A stretch of 57,255 bases of DNA, taken from positions 1 through 57,255 of IMG/VR virus record IMGVR_UViG_3300042294_005616. One strand, 5' to 3'. The notes below the pieces were generated by a model. That model was given only the letters and a program-made list of their open reading frames with translations. It was not told the origin of the DNA and did not search any database. This document shows, in pieces, positions 26,647 to 35,632 of the stretch. Origin of the DNA: a virus. Within the stretch, counting starts at the first letter, position 1; each line of letters opens with the position of its first letter. The position numbers and the translations under genes were made by a program.

Positions 26647-27336
26647 ATGGATAAAGAAACTTTCCGCATGCAAATGCTTGCTGGTGTGATCACAGAGGGT
26701 CAATACAAAGCAAAATTAGAAGAAATTGAAGCTAAAGAAAAAGAATCACTCAACGAACATGCTATTGGTGGTATTGTAGGAATTGGAGCTATTAACCAAA
26801 TCCCATCTCGCGCTAAAGAAGTATACGAAGATGCTTTTGAACATTTCTTAGGTGAACGTTACGAAATAAAACCAAACAGAGAAAGAGATGATATCAAAGA
26901 TATTAACGAAGAGGATGATGCTACTGCTGTAGGTGAAAAAGTTGAAGCTGCTGTAGAAGATAAATTAGAAGCAACAGTTGATAACTTATCTGACGAACAG
27001 AAAGATCAATTAAGAGCTGAATTAGCTAAAGCAGGTATTACTGCAGATTCAAAAATTGAAGATGTAGCTGGTAAACTTGACGAGTCATTATATGAAGCTG
27101 AAGGTGATACTAAAGCAAAAGTAGCTAGTGCTTTAAGTGATATAGGTGGTGGTTTAATGAAATCCCTTCTTGTGCCTATTATTCCAGTAGCTATTGGAAG
27201 TATGGGTCCTGGTGTTGCAGCTGGATTTGCAATTACTGCTGGAACTGCTGGTATCTTAATTGCTTTAGCTAAAGCGTTAGGTGCTGAAAAATCAATGGAA
27301 GAAGGTAAAGAAGTAGAAGAACCATACAACTACTAA
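26647..27336 (+). CDS. Unidentified protein with N-terminal RMQMLAGVITEG motif and membrane hairpin
   Basis: The 229-residue protein opens with FRMQMLAGVITEGQYKAK (6-23), the same motif as the 23809 gene but at the N-terminus. Residues about 75-155 are acidic and helical. Residues about 170-212 are a Gly/Ala-rich hydrophobic pair (LVPIIPVAIGSMGPGVAAGF, then an Ala-rich segment), suitable for a membrane hairpin. The C-terminus is acidic. A role as internal head or membrane-active protein is possible; no family is recognised. Confidence 0.5.
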   Translation: MDKETFRMQMLAGVITEGQYKAKLEEIEAKEKESLNEHAIGGIVGIGAINQIPSRAKEVYEDAFEHFLGERYEIKPNRERDDIKDINEEDDATAVGEKVEAAVEDKLEATVDNLSDEQKDQLRAELAKAGITADSKIEDVAGKLDESLYEAEGDTKAKVASALSDIGGGLMKSLLVPIIPVAIGSMGPGVAAGFAITAGTAGILIALAKALGAEKSMEEGKEVEEPYNY

Positions 27337-27337
27337 T

Positions 27338-27571
27338 ATGAACCCAAAAGACGTAATCACAGTAGACGTTCCTCTATTTATTCGTTTACTCGAATATGCT
27401 AGAGAAGATGCTCAAACAGACATGGATTTACATGATGTGGCAGACAATATCATCTCATTAGCAGCTTCAGGTAAAACGTTAACAATGGACGACTACAGTT
27501 CTATTGTTGGATCTCAAGAAGATATTGCTGAAATTCGAATGATGCAAGTAAGAGCTGGAATCATTAAATAA
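27338..27571 (+). CDS. Small protein ending in MMQVRAGIIK
   Basis: The 77-residue helical protein starts one base after the previous stop (TAATATG). It ends IRMMQVRAGIIK, the C-terminal form of the shared motif seen also at the end of the 22845 gene. It contains Asp/Glu-rich helices. Function unknown. Confidence 0.5.
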   Translation: MNPKDVITVDVPLFIRLLEYAREDAQTDMDLHDVADNIISLAASGKTLTMDDYSSIVGSQEDIAEIRMMQVRAGIIK

Positions 27572-27577
27572 GACAAG

Positions 27578-27691
27578 ATGGCAAAGGCAAGAAAAGACGG
27601 CAAGAAAAAACGCAATAAAACAAATTTGGCCAAGTATCTTAAAATGATCGCTCACAACGAACAATTGATCAGCCAGTACAAAACGGCTTAG
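27578..27691 (+). CDS. Small basic protein (37 aa)
   Basis: The ATG at 27578 follows AAG. The product is Lys/Arg-rich in its first 20 residues (MAKARKDGKKKRNKTNLAKY) and ends ISQYKTA. The basic N-terminus suggests nucleic-acid binding. Function unknown. The following 68 bases hold a weak TTGCT/AGCAA hairpin and no further gene. Confidence 0.45.
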   Translation: MAKARKDGKKKRNKTNLAKYLKMIAHNEQLISQYKTA

Positions 27692-27759
27692 GACCGTTTG
27701 CTAGTTATAGCAAGAGAATACTTTTCACCGCTATCAAAGGTATTTTCAAAAGATTAAGA

Positions 27760-27787
27760 GAGCTTGGATTTTCCAAGCTCTTTTTTT
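27760..27787 (+). terminator. Terminator before nuclease gene
   Basis: GAGCTTGG (27760-27767) pairs with CCAAGCTC (27773-27780) over ATTTT, followed by seven T. TATCTTTAAGTTATG follows directly, a variant promoter and start context. Confidence 0.85.
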
Positions 27788-27798
27788 ATCTTTAAGTT

Positions 27799-28734
27799 AT
27801 GAGAAAAAAACCTCCTGTTATACTCAAAGAAATAAGAGAAAAAAAACTACCCGAAATTGACTATGCAACTCAAAAGTCTATTTCATACTCTCAAATGTCT
27901 ATGTTCAATGAGTGTCCTAAAAAATGGTCACTTCAATATAGAGAAGGACATAAGTCATTTACCTCTTCAATTCACACTGTTTTTGGAACTGCTTTACACG
28001 AAACACTTCAACATTACCTTACAGTAATGTATGAGCAAAGTGGGGCAGCAGCTGATCGACTCAATACCTCTGAAATGCTAGAGGAAAATCTCCGTGAAGA
28101 ATATAAAAAACAATACAAAGCAAACAACAACCAACACTTTGTAACCCCAGATGAATTAAGAGAGTTCTATGAAGACGGAGTAGAAATTATTCGAGAGTTT
28201 TCCAAAGACAAAACAAAATACTTCGGTAAACGAGGATGGCATTTAATTGGATGTGAAGTACCTATTATTCTAACTCCACATTCAAAATACCAAAACGTAA
28301 TGTTTCAAGGGTATTTAGATGTTGTTTTGTATCATGAACCAACAAACAAAATTAAAATCATAGATATTAAAACAAGTAGACAAGGTTGGGGTAAAAAGGA
28401 GAAATCTGATGAAAACAAACAAGCCCAACTTGTTATCTATAAAAAATATTTTTCTGAACTATATAATGTTCCAATAGAGAATATTGAAATTGAGTTTATG
28501 ATTGTGAAACGTAAGGTATTTGAAAGTGATATTTATGTTATCAAACGTGTACAACAATTCAAACCTGCGTCGGGTAAAGTGAAACTAAACAAAGTCACTA
28601 AATCAATCGATGAATTTATAGAACGCGCATTTGATCGCAATGGTTATAAAGAAGTAGACCACCAACCAAAACTAAATGGAAATTGTAAATGGTGCCCATT
28701 TTACAAGACTCATTTATGTTCTGCGACCTACTGA
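27799..28734 (+). CDS. Cas4/RecB-like PD-(D/E)XK nuclease with Fe-S cysteines
   Basis: The 311-residue nuclease has the PDDEXK_1 core: GYLDVVL (171-177, Asp174), IIDIKTS (187-193, Asp189 and Lys191), then QAQLVIYKKY (208-217, the QxxxY motif). Cys39 and the C-terminal Cys296, Cys299 and Cys307 fit the four-cysteine iron-sulphur cluster of Cas4/AddB-type nucleases. Such proteins act as 5'-3' exonucleases in replication or recombination. No CRISPR genes are near, so a replication or end-processing role is likelier. Confidence 0.88.
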   Translation: MRKKPPVILKEIREKKLPEIDYATQKSISYSQMSMFNECPKKWSLQYREGHKSFTSSIHTVFGTALHETLQHYLTVMYEQSGAAADRLNTSEMLEENLREEYKKQYKANNNQHFVTPDELREFYEDGVEIIREFSKDKTKYFGKRGWHLIGCEVPIILTPHSKYQNVMFQGYLDVVLYHEPTNKIKIIDIKTSRQGWGKKEKSDENKQAQLVIYKKYFSELYNVPIENIEIEFMIVKRKVFESDIYVIKRVQQFKPASGKVKLNKVTKSIDEFIERAFDRNGYKEVDHQPKLNGNCKWCPFYKTHLCSATY

Positions 28735-28776
28735 TCTCCTCATATATGTATATCCGATAATAATAAAATAAAATTT

Positions 28777-28974
28777 ATGAGTGAAAAAAATCAACAATTA
28801 ACAAGTGTCAAACTAGACAAGGATCTGTTTGAGCAATTTAAAGTAGAGTGCATTAAACGAAAATTTAGCTTCCAAAAATTGAGTGAACGAGCTGTTCACC
28901 TATATTTAACAAGCGATGATTTCAGAAAACAAATTCATAATCACAGTGATTTGAATTTGGCCATTGAAGAGTAA
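28777..28974 (+). CDS. Small ribbon-helix-helix-like regulator
   Basis: The 65-residue protein contains TSVKLDKDLFEQFKVECIKRKFSFQKLSERAVHLYLTS as strand-helix-helix, the RHH/Arc-type DNA-binding layout: an N-terminal strand and two helices with a hydrophobic face. It lies directly upstream of the glycan operon and could regulate it (inference). It ends 29 bases before the first glycosyltransferase. Confidence 0.6.
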   Translation: MSEKNQQLTSVKLDKDLFEQFKVECIKRKFSFQKLSERAVHLYLTSDDFRKQIHNHSDLNLAIEE

Positions 28975-29002
28975 TTTCTTACATTTAAAACAAAATAGTT
29001 AT

Positions 29003-30442
29003 ATGAATTCAAGTTTTAAGTACTTACCGCAAAACGAGCGGAAAAAAATCTTACTAATTTGTGATGACATTCGAGTACACTCAGGTGTAGCGACTGTAGC
29101 ACGTGAATTAGTTTTGAACACAGCCCAACATTTTAACTGGGTAAACATTGCAGGTGCAATTAAACACCCAGAACAAGGTAAACGTTTTGATATTTCTCAA
29201 GATACAAACCAAAATACAGGTTTGACTGATACTTCTGTTTTCCTTTATCCAGTGGATGGATATGGCAATCCTGATTTAATCCGTCAGTTAATTATGATGG
29301 AAAAACCAGATGCGATCATGTTAATCACAGATCCAAGGTATTTTGAATGGTTATTTCAAATCGAAAATGAGATTAGAAAACACATGCCAATCATTTACCT
29401 TAACATTTGGGATGATTACCCAGCTCCATTGTATAATAAAGCATTTTATGAGTCATGTGATGCGTTATTAGCAATTTCAAAACAAACTAAGTTAATCAAT
29501 GAGCTTGTTTTAGGTGAGAAAGCAAATAAGAAAGTAATTGAGTATGTTCCCCATGGTCTAAACCATGAAATTTATTATCCAATTGAAAAAGAGGATGAAT
29601 TAAAAGAATTGGAGCAATTTAAGTCAAATTTGTTTGGTGGTAAAGAAAAGGATTTTGTTGTATTCTTTAATTCAAGAAATATCCGACGTAAACAAATTCC
29701 GGATACAATGCTTGCCTTTAGAATTTTCTTAGATACATTACCTAAAGAAAAAGCAGAAAAATGTGCTATGATAATGCATACTGAAATTGTAAGTGAACAT
29801 GGTACTGATTTAGAAGCAGTTAGAAAAATCTTATTTCCAAATTACCCAGAAGCAATTTACTTCTCAACAAACCGTTTAGACAATAAACAATTGAATCAGC
29901 TATACAATATTGCAGATGCTCAAATCTTATTGACATCAAACGAAGGTTGGGGATTGAGTTTAACTGAAGCAATTTTAGCAGGAACAGTTATTATTGCTAA
30001 TGTAACTGGTGGAATGCAAGACCAAATGAAATTTGAAGACGAATATGGTAATTGGTTTAATCCAACTCCAAAACTACCTTCAAACCATACAGGCCGTTTA
30101 AGAAACCATGGTTGTTGGGCGTTTCCGGTTTATCCAACAAATCGCTCAATTCAAGGTTCTCCTAAAACACCTTATATTTGGGATGATAGATGTACAGCTG
30201 AAGATGCTGCTGCTAGAATTTCTGAAGTATATGCTTTGGATAAAGAAATACGAGATGGTCTTGGTAAAACAGGTCGTCATTGGGTATTAAATGAAGCAGG
30301 TTTCACAGCAGAAGCTATGGGAGAAAGAGCAATTAACGCGATAGATCAATTATTTAACACGTGGACTCCACGAGAAAAATATGAGCTAATCAACGTTAAT
30401 GACGTTAAAGAAGACACAATTGATCACGAATTTGTATATTAA
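29003..30442 (+). CDS. GT-B glycosyltransferase (GT4-like)
   Basis: The 479-residue protein has two Rossmann domains. KKILLICDDIRVHSGVATVARELV near 12-35 is the N-terminal acceptor side. The donor-site signature LTSNEGWGLSLTEAILAG lies near 312-329 with the Glu-x7-Glu pattern. I place the start at ATG 29003 (GTTATATG context) because the upstream ATG at 28964 lies in the RHH gene. It opens the glycan operon and probably transfers a sugar from an NDP donor in the cytoplasm. Confidence 0.85.
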   Translation: MNSSFKYLPQNERKKILLICDDIRVHSGVATVARELVLNTAQHFNWVNIAGAIKHPEQGKRFDISQDTNQNTGLTDTSVFLYPVDGYGNPDLIRQLIMMEKPDAIMLITDPRYFEWLFQIENEIRKHMPIIYLNIWDDYPAPLYNKAFYESCDALLAISKQTKLINELVLGEKANKKVIEYVPHGLNHEIYYPIEKEDELKELEQFKSNLFGGKEKDFVVFFNSRNIRRKQIPDTMLAFRIFLDTLPKEKAEKCAMIMHTEIVSEHGTDLEAVRKILFPNYPEAIYFSTNRLDNKQLNQLYNIADAQILLTSNEGWGLSLTEAILAGTVIIANVTGGMQDQMKFEDEYGNWFNPTPKLPSNHTGRLRNHGCWAFPVYPTNRSIQGSPKTPYIWDDRCTAEDAAARISEVYALDKEIRDGLGKTGRHWVLNEAGFTAEAMGERAINAIDQLFNTWTPREKYELINVNDVKEDTIDHEFVY

Positions 30443-30448
30443 AAAGTT

Positions 30449-31741
30449 ATGGACAAACCAGTATTTGTAATTAGTTGCCCAATCGACACTTATAGTGGAT
30501 ATGGAGCACGTTCTCGCGATATCGTTAAAGCGATTATTGAAATGGATAAATATGATGTGAAAATTCTTTCACAACGTTGGGGAGCAACCCCATTTGGGTT
30601 CCTTCAAAACCATAAAGAATGGGAATTTTTAATCCCATATCTCCTCCAATCTCCACAATTACCAGCACAACCTGAAATTTGGATGCAAATTACAGTTCCA
30701 AATGAATTCCAACCAATAGGAAAATTCAATATTGGATGTACAGCTGGAATTGAAACAACAGTAGCACCTGCTGAATGGATTGAAGGTTGTAGTCGAATGA
30801 ATTTGATTCTAGGTTCTTCTGAACACACAATCAAAGTACTTAAAGAAAGTAAATTTGAAAAACGTGATCAAAAAACTAACCAAACAGTAGGACAAATTGA
30901 ATGGAAAGGAGATGGTGTAGTAATGTTTGAAGGTGCTAACACCGATGTTTACAAACCAATTAAATCAACTTTCGATTTATCTAATGTGAAGGAAGAATTT
31001 GCTTATTTATTTGTAGGGCATTGGATTAATGGGGATTTAGGAGAAGATAGAAAAAATGTAGGTTTGTTAGTTAAAGCGTTTTATGAGACGTTTAAAAATA
31101 AAAGCAAAAAACCTGCACTTATCTTGAAAACAACTCAAGTAGGAGCATCTTATATGGATCGAGATGAATTAATCAAACGTATTAAAGCAATCCGAGCTAC
31201 AGTAAAATCAAATAATGTTCCAAATATTTATTTGTTACATGGTGAATTTAGTGATGAAGAAATGAATCAAATTTACAACCATTCTAAAGTTAAAGCTATG
31301 GTTAGCTTAACTAAAGGAGAAGGATTTGGTCGTCCATTACTTGAATTTTCACTTGTAAACAAACCCATCATTACAACAAATTGGAGTGGACATATTGACT
31401 ATTTAAACCCAGAATTCACAACATTACTCCCAGGTGAACTTGCAAATGTACATCCATCTGCTGCAAATCATATGTTGATGAAAGAAGCACAATGGTTTAA
31501 TGTAGATACAGGTCATATAGGTCATTATTTGAAAGATGTATTTGAAAACTATAAAGGATATGCTGAAAATGCTAAACGACAAGGTTTCCATTCCCGTACT
31601 AAGTTTTCATATGACGCTATGAAAGAAAAATTAGGTAAATTGTTTGAGGAAAAAATCCCTGAATTCCCAAAACAAGTTCAATTACAATTACCTAAATTAC
31701 AAAAACTTGAATTACCAAAACTTAAAAAAGTAGAACAATAA
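30449..31741 (+). CDS. GT-B glycosyltransferase (GT4-like)
   Basis: The 430-residue protein contains LTKGEGFGRPLLEFSLVNKP near 288-307, the donor-binding Glu-x7-Glu motif of GT4. The N-terminal domain opens SGYGARSRDIVKAI (17-30), typical of this class. The C-terminus has a small LQLPKLQKLELPKLKK repeat. It follows the first glycosyltransferase after 6 bases and shares its stop/start base with the next gene. The sugar is not deducible. Confidence 0.85.
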   Translation: MDKPVFVISCPIDTYSGYGARSRDIVKAIIEMDKYDVKILSQRWGATPFGFLQNHKEWEFLIPYLLQSPQLPAQPEIWMQITVPNEFQPIGKFNIGCTAGIETTVAPAEWIEGCSRMNLILGSSEHTIKVLKESKFEKRDQKTNQTVGQIEWKGDGVVMFEGANTDVYKPIKSTFDLSNVKEEFAYLFVGHWINGDLGEDRKNVGLLVKAFYETFKNKSKKPALILKTTQVGASYMDRDELIKRIKAIRATVKSNNVPNIYLLHGEFSDEEMNQIYNHSKVKAMVSLTKGEGFGRPLLEFSLVNKPIITTNWSGHIDYLNPEFTTLLPGELANVHPSAANHMLMKEAQWFNVDTGHIGHYLKDVFENYKGYAENAKRQGFHSRTKFSYDAMKEKLGKLFEEKIPEFPKQVQLQLPKLQKLELPKLKKVEQ

Positions 31742-32190
31742 TGCAACACGAAGAAATCATTAATTGTCCTAAATCCGGAGGTGACTTGTGCTATAAAGTA
31801 CAAGTTGCCCCTGAAATTTATAACTACATGAGTTTATCTTGTGGTTTTTGGACAAATTCATTTATGACTGAAGATCATGAATTTTATATGAAACAAATGG
31901 AAACTTTACCTGAGTTATATAAAGATTTAGCTTGGAAAGATCCTCAAACAGGTTTAATTTGGTTACCAAACACCATTAATAACCCTGAACAAGGTATGAT
32001 CTTTGCTAATGGACAAAATGCTTCAAACTGGAAATGGGCTGCTGTTAAAGCAATTGAAATTCCTGAAGGTGAAAGAAAAGAAGTTATGGGGAAACTCCAA
32101 ACTCACAAAATGGATATGAAGAACATGCAGCTTTTCGAAGAGCGTGACTATATTGAAGCTCTTTCATATATTGGAATATTACCAAATTAA
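31741..32190 (+). CDS. Unidentified protein in glycan operon (149 aa)
   Basis: The protein starts on the last base of the previous stop (TAATG). Cys residues at CPKSGGDLC and SCGFW could bind metal. The middle includes TGLIWLPNTINNPEQGMIFANG, suggestive of beta-rich folding. I do not recognise a family. Its location among glycosyltransferases suggests a partner role. Confidence 0.5.
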   Translation: MQHEEIINCPKSGGDLCYKVQVAPEIYNYMSLSCGFWTNSFMTEDHEFYMKQMETLPELYKDLAWKDPQTGLIWLPNTINNPEQGMIFANGQNASNWKWAAVKAIEIPEGERKEVMGKLQTHKMDMKNMQLFEERDYIEALSYIGILPN

Positions 32191-32195
32191 GATAT

Positions 32196-32843
32196 ATGAA
32201 AATAAGTTATGCCGTTACAGTTTGCAATGAGTTTCTTGAAATACAGAGACTCATTACATTCTTACTAGAAAATAAAAGACCACAAGATGAGATCGTAGCC
32301 CAAATGGATCTTAATCTAGATGATCTTAAAAATCAACCAGAGGATAAGAACCAAGTGTTCGCTTATCTTATGAAACATCAAGAGCAAGGACATCTCAGAG
32401 TAATCTTTAATCCACTAAACAACGATTTTGGAGCATTTAAAAATCACCTTACTAACCAATGTAAAGGAGATTATATATTCCAAATTGATGCAGATGAATT
32501 ACCAAATGAAAATCTGATTGCTGTTTTACCTGAGTTGCTAAAAGAAAATAATGAAATTGATGTTTTTCTAGTTCCACGAGTAAACACAGTAGAAGGTTTA
32601 ACTCAAGAACATATTGCAAAATGGGGTTGGAGAGTAAACGATGCTGGTTGGGTTAATTGGCCTGATTACCAATGGCGTATTTGGAAAAATAAACCTGAAA
32701 TTCAATGGGTGAATAAAGTACATGAGCGTTTAGATGGTTTTAAACAATATACAGCAATGCCGGATGTAGAGTACTTTGCTTTATATCACCCAAAAACAAT
32801 AGACAAACAAGAAAAACAAAATCAGTTATACGATACAATATGA
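32196..32843 (+). CDS. Family 2 (GT-A) glycosyltransferase
   Basis: The 215-residue protein begins ISYAVTVCNEFLEIQRLI and has FQIDADELPNENLI near 96-109, the DxD metal/nucleotide-sugar motif of GT2. A later RIWKNKPEIQWVNKVHERLDG segment resembles GT2 proteins that modify lipooligosaccharide cores (WaaE-like). It should transfer one sugar from an NDP donor. It overlaps the next gene by ATGA. Confidence 0.85.
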   Translation: MKISYAVTVCNEFLEIQRLITFLLENKRPQDEIVAQMDLNLDDLKNQPEDKNQVFAYLMKHQEQGHLRVIFNPLNNDFGAFKNHLTNQCKGDYIFQIDADELPNENLIAVLPELLKENNEIDVFLVPRVNTVEGLTQEHIAKWGWRVNDAGWVNWPDYQWRIWKNKPEIQWVNKVHERLDGFKQYTAMPDVEYFALYHPKTIDKQEKQNQLYDTI

Positions 32844-33670
32844 GTCAAGTAGATGAATATAGAAATCAAGTCCTTGAAGTACTAAAACAAAGTAACAATC
32901 ATTATCCCACTAACATTATTAACTTACAAGTAGGGGATAAACAAATTAATTACCATAGATGGATGCATCCTTGGCAAGGTGATTGGGAAATAAAAGCATT
33001 ATTCAATGAAAAAATCCTTACTAATCTTTCCCAAATTATCACCCCAGGTAGTACTGTAATTGATATTGGAGCACAAGCTGGAAATATGTCTGTAGCATAT
33101 TCTTTATTTGCAGAAAAAGTAATTTCATTTGAACCCAACCCAGCTACATTTGAGGTACTTGAAAAAAATTCTGAATTAAATCCAAATATAATTCCATTCA
33201 ATTACGCTATATCAGATGAAGAAGGCCCATTAACATTCCATTATTCAGATTATGGTTTTTGCAATGGTGGTTTTGCTACACGTACTCAAGTTGGAGTTGG
33301 TGTAACAGGTCATAACATTCCAATTGATGTTTGGGCTATTAACTTTGAAAAATTTATTCAAGAAAATAACATTGAAGTTGGAAATATTTCACTTATTAAA
33401 ATAGATGCTGAAGGGCATGATAAGGATATTTTGAAAACCCTTACAAACACCATCTCCACCCATAAACCAGTTTTAATTACCGAAATTTATAATGGTTTAA
33501 ATCCAAATGAAATAACTGATCTACTTGATACTATCCATTCATTGGGTTATAAAGCATATGATGAAGAAATAAATCATTTAGATTTAAACAACCTAGGGAA
33601 AGAAATTAAATCAGTTTTAGATATCAACCCAAATTCAGGTCATAATTTAATTTGTATTTATGGTTCCTAA
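32840..33670 (+). CDS. FkbM-family SAM methyltransferase
   Basis: The 276-residue protein has the SAM-binding VIDIGAQAGNMSVAYSLFA (72-90), FEPNPATFEVLEKN (97-110) and the family C-terminal IKIDAEGHDKDILKTL near 191-206. FkbM enzymes O-methylate sugars or other glycan parts. It sits in a glycosyltransferase operon, so a sugar O-methylation is likely. It overlaps its neighbours on both sides. Confidence 0.88.
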   Translation: MSQVDEYRNQVLEVLKQSNNHYPTNIINLQVGDKQINYHRWMHPWQGDWEIKALFNEKILTNLSQIITPGSTVIDIGAQAGNMSVAYSLFAEKVISFEPNPATFEVLEKNSELNPNIIPFNYAISDEEGPLTFHYSDYGFCNGGFATRTQVGVGVTGHNIPIDVWAINFEKFIQENNIEVGNISLIKIDAEGHDKDILKTLTNTISTHKPVLITEIYNGLNPNEITDLLDTIHSLGYKAYDEEINHLDLNNLGKEIKSVLDINPNSGHNLICIYGS

Positions 33671-34412
33671 TATACTACATTACATCCATTTAAGTGAAGG
33701 TGGTAGAGAATGGAAACTCCATCACTACCTTTCAGTAAAATCTGCTTATGTGAGAAGTGGGGTAGATAAAATTTTTATATGGATAGATAAAGAACCAATA
33801 GGAGAATGGTGGGAAAAAACAAAACCACTAATTGAAACTATTCAAATTACTCCTCCATCAGAAATATTTGGAATCCCTATTACTCAACAAGCCCATAAAA
33901 GTGATGTTTTAAGATTACAAATCCTTTTAGAATATGGGGGAATTTATGTTGATACTGATACTATATTTGTAAAATCATATGAACCATTACTAAATAATAG
34001 TTTTGTATTAGGGCAACAAGGAACAGATGGGGTTGAAGGATTATGTCCTGCAGTTATATTATCTAAACCAAATTCATTTTTTGGTCAATCTTGGTTGGCA
34101 GGTTTTAAAGACTCTTTTAAAGGAGGCCCTCCAGGAAGTGATACTTGGTGTACCCATTCAGTTAGATATCCAGTATGGTTAGCAAAACAAATACCTGATG
34201 AGGTTACCATTTTAAACCATGAAGCCTTTTTCTGGCCTTTATATCATCAAAACCATATTGAAGCTATGTTTGAACAAAAATATAATTTCCCAAATGCATA
34301 TTCACATCATTTATGGGAAAGTAGTGGAAAAAAATATTTGGATGAATTAACAGAAGATATTATCTTTACTAAAGATACTACATTTACCAATTTAGTAAAA
34401 GATTTAATATGA
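33660..34412 (+). CDS. GT32-like glycosyltransferase (DxD type)
   Basis: The 250-residue protein contains HKSDVLRLQILLEYGGIYVDTDTIFVK (about 79-105), the Gly-transf-sug/GT32 core with its DxD as DTD. It starts with PNILHYIHLSEGG, as in related capsule enzymes. It overlaps the previous gene by 11 bases and the next by ATGA. The product is likely a mannosyl- or galactosyl-type transferase; the exact sugar is not deducible. Confidence 0.85.
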   Translation: MVPNILHYIHLSEGGREWKLHHYLSVKSAYVRSGVDKIFIWIDKEPIGEWWEKTKPLIETIQITPPSEIFGIPITQQAHKSDVLRLQILLEYGGIYVDTDTIFVKSYEPLLNNSFVLGQQGTDGVEGLCPAVILSKPNSFFGQSWLAGFKDSFKGGPPGSDTWCTHSVRYPVWLAKQIPDEVTILNHEAFFWPLYHQNHIEAMFEQKYNFPNAYSHHLWESSGKKYLDELTEDIIFTKDTTFTNLVKDLI

Positions 34413-35632
34413 ATATAGTAATTTATGCTGGGGATAGAAAATATTATTCTGTATTAGAACCTATTTCTGAGGAATTAAAAAATACAAACCATAGCTTCTT
34501 ATTCTACTATACAAAACAAACCCAATTACTCCATCCAACCCATCCAGACCATAAACCGTATTTTGAATATGATGGACAAATAGGAGAAGAAAACCCTAAT
34601 ATTTCAGAAACTTTAGGATTACAACTTCCATTCAAACCAGATGTTTTAATATTAGCTAGAGAAAGATGGCAACCCGAACAATCTATAATCCATGAGTTTA
34701 AAACAAAATGGAATTGTATTATTTGTTGTGTTGAGGTAAGTAGTCATTTAACTAATAATATTGAAAACCGTCTTGAAATGCTTTCAAGAACTCAATATCC
34801 TCAAAATTTAGTAGATTACTTTTTTGAACATAGTGAATGGGCTAAACAAAGAAGAATAGATTGTTTAGATGAATCTTATAAAGCAAAAACAATTGTAGTA
34901 GGAAATACTCGTAATTTTAAATCTAATGAAATAGAATTTCTTAAAGAAAAATATAAAATAGATTCAAATAAACAACAAATCCTATTTTGGGGTGTAATTA
35001 ATACAACTAGGAAAACAGCATTTGATGCTTTAAAAACACTTAGAGAAAAAACAAAAGATACTCACCAAATATTTTACAAATGTTATCCTGGAGAACCTTA
35101 CAATGAACGATTCCAAAAAGATTTTAATCCATTTTGTGTTGAAGGAGTAGAAGTAATATATGATGAAAATGATATCTACGGTATGGCTGAAATATGTGAT
35201 ACACATATAGCGGCAGCTAGTAGTGTATTTAATTTTGCTTTTGCTCATAATAAAAAGATAGTTAATCTTGATAATATTTGTCAAGCAAGTGATAAAATGA
35301 ATGATATTAATATTTACCTTCAAGAAACTAATAATGGAGTTGAAGATTCAGCTAGATTTTGGATGGGGGTTTGGAAGTTAAATTCAATAGAAGAATTTAA
35401 GAACTTGGTTGACTTAAAAAGAATTGATATATTTAAGAAAACAAATTCTAAATATGTTGATTGTATAAGAAAAAATACTATTGATTTTGATTGGGGTTGT
35501 AATTTTTTAAATGCACCTAAAAAAGATTATAAAGATTTAATCAATTATTTTGATGAATATAAATTTGATGGGAAGGCCCCTAAAAGAATAATAAATTTTT
35601 TAATAAATGGAAACAACAACAAAACAACATAA
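34409..35632 (+). CDS. Putative GT-B-like glycosyl or glycerophosphate transferase
   Basis: The 407-residue protein opens MNIVIYAGDRKYYSVLEPIS and shows a two-domain alternation: an N-terminal Rossmann-like half, then ILFWGVINTTRKTAFDALKTL (about 191-211) and DTHIAAASSVFNFAFAHNKKIVNLD (about 266-290), which resembles the donor half of CDP-glycerol/WecB-type GT-B enzymes. No firm family. The DNA is notably A/T-rich. It overlaps the next methyltransferase by 26 bases. Confidence 0.55.
   Translation: MNIVIYAGDRKYYSVLEPISEELKNTNHSFLFYYTKQTQLLHPTHPDHKPYFEYDGQIGEENPNISETLGLQLPFKPDVLILARERWQPEQSIIHEFKTKWNCIICCVEVSSHLTNNIENRLEMLSRTQYPQNLVDYFFEHSEWAKQRRIDCLDESYKAKTIVVGNTRNFKSNEIEFLKEKYKIDSNKQQILFWGVINTTRKTAFDALKTLREKTKDTHQIFYKCYPGEPYNERFQKDFNPFCVEGVEVIYDENDIYGMAEICDTHIAAASSVFNFAFAHNKKIVNLDNICQASDKMNDINIYLQETNNGVEDSARFWMGVWKLNSIEEFKNLVDLKRIDIFKKTNSKYVDCIRKNTIDFDWGCNFLNAPKKDYKDLINYFDEYKFDGKAPKRIINFLINGNNNKTT

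Noticed and set aside
27799-28734. CRISPR-associated Cas4 and a CRISPR array
   Set aside because: The nuclease is Cas4-like, but there are no direct repeats with regular spacers and no other cas genes in the window.
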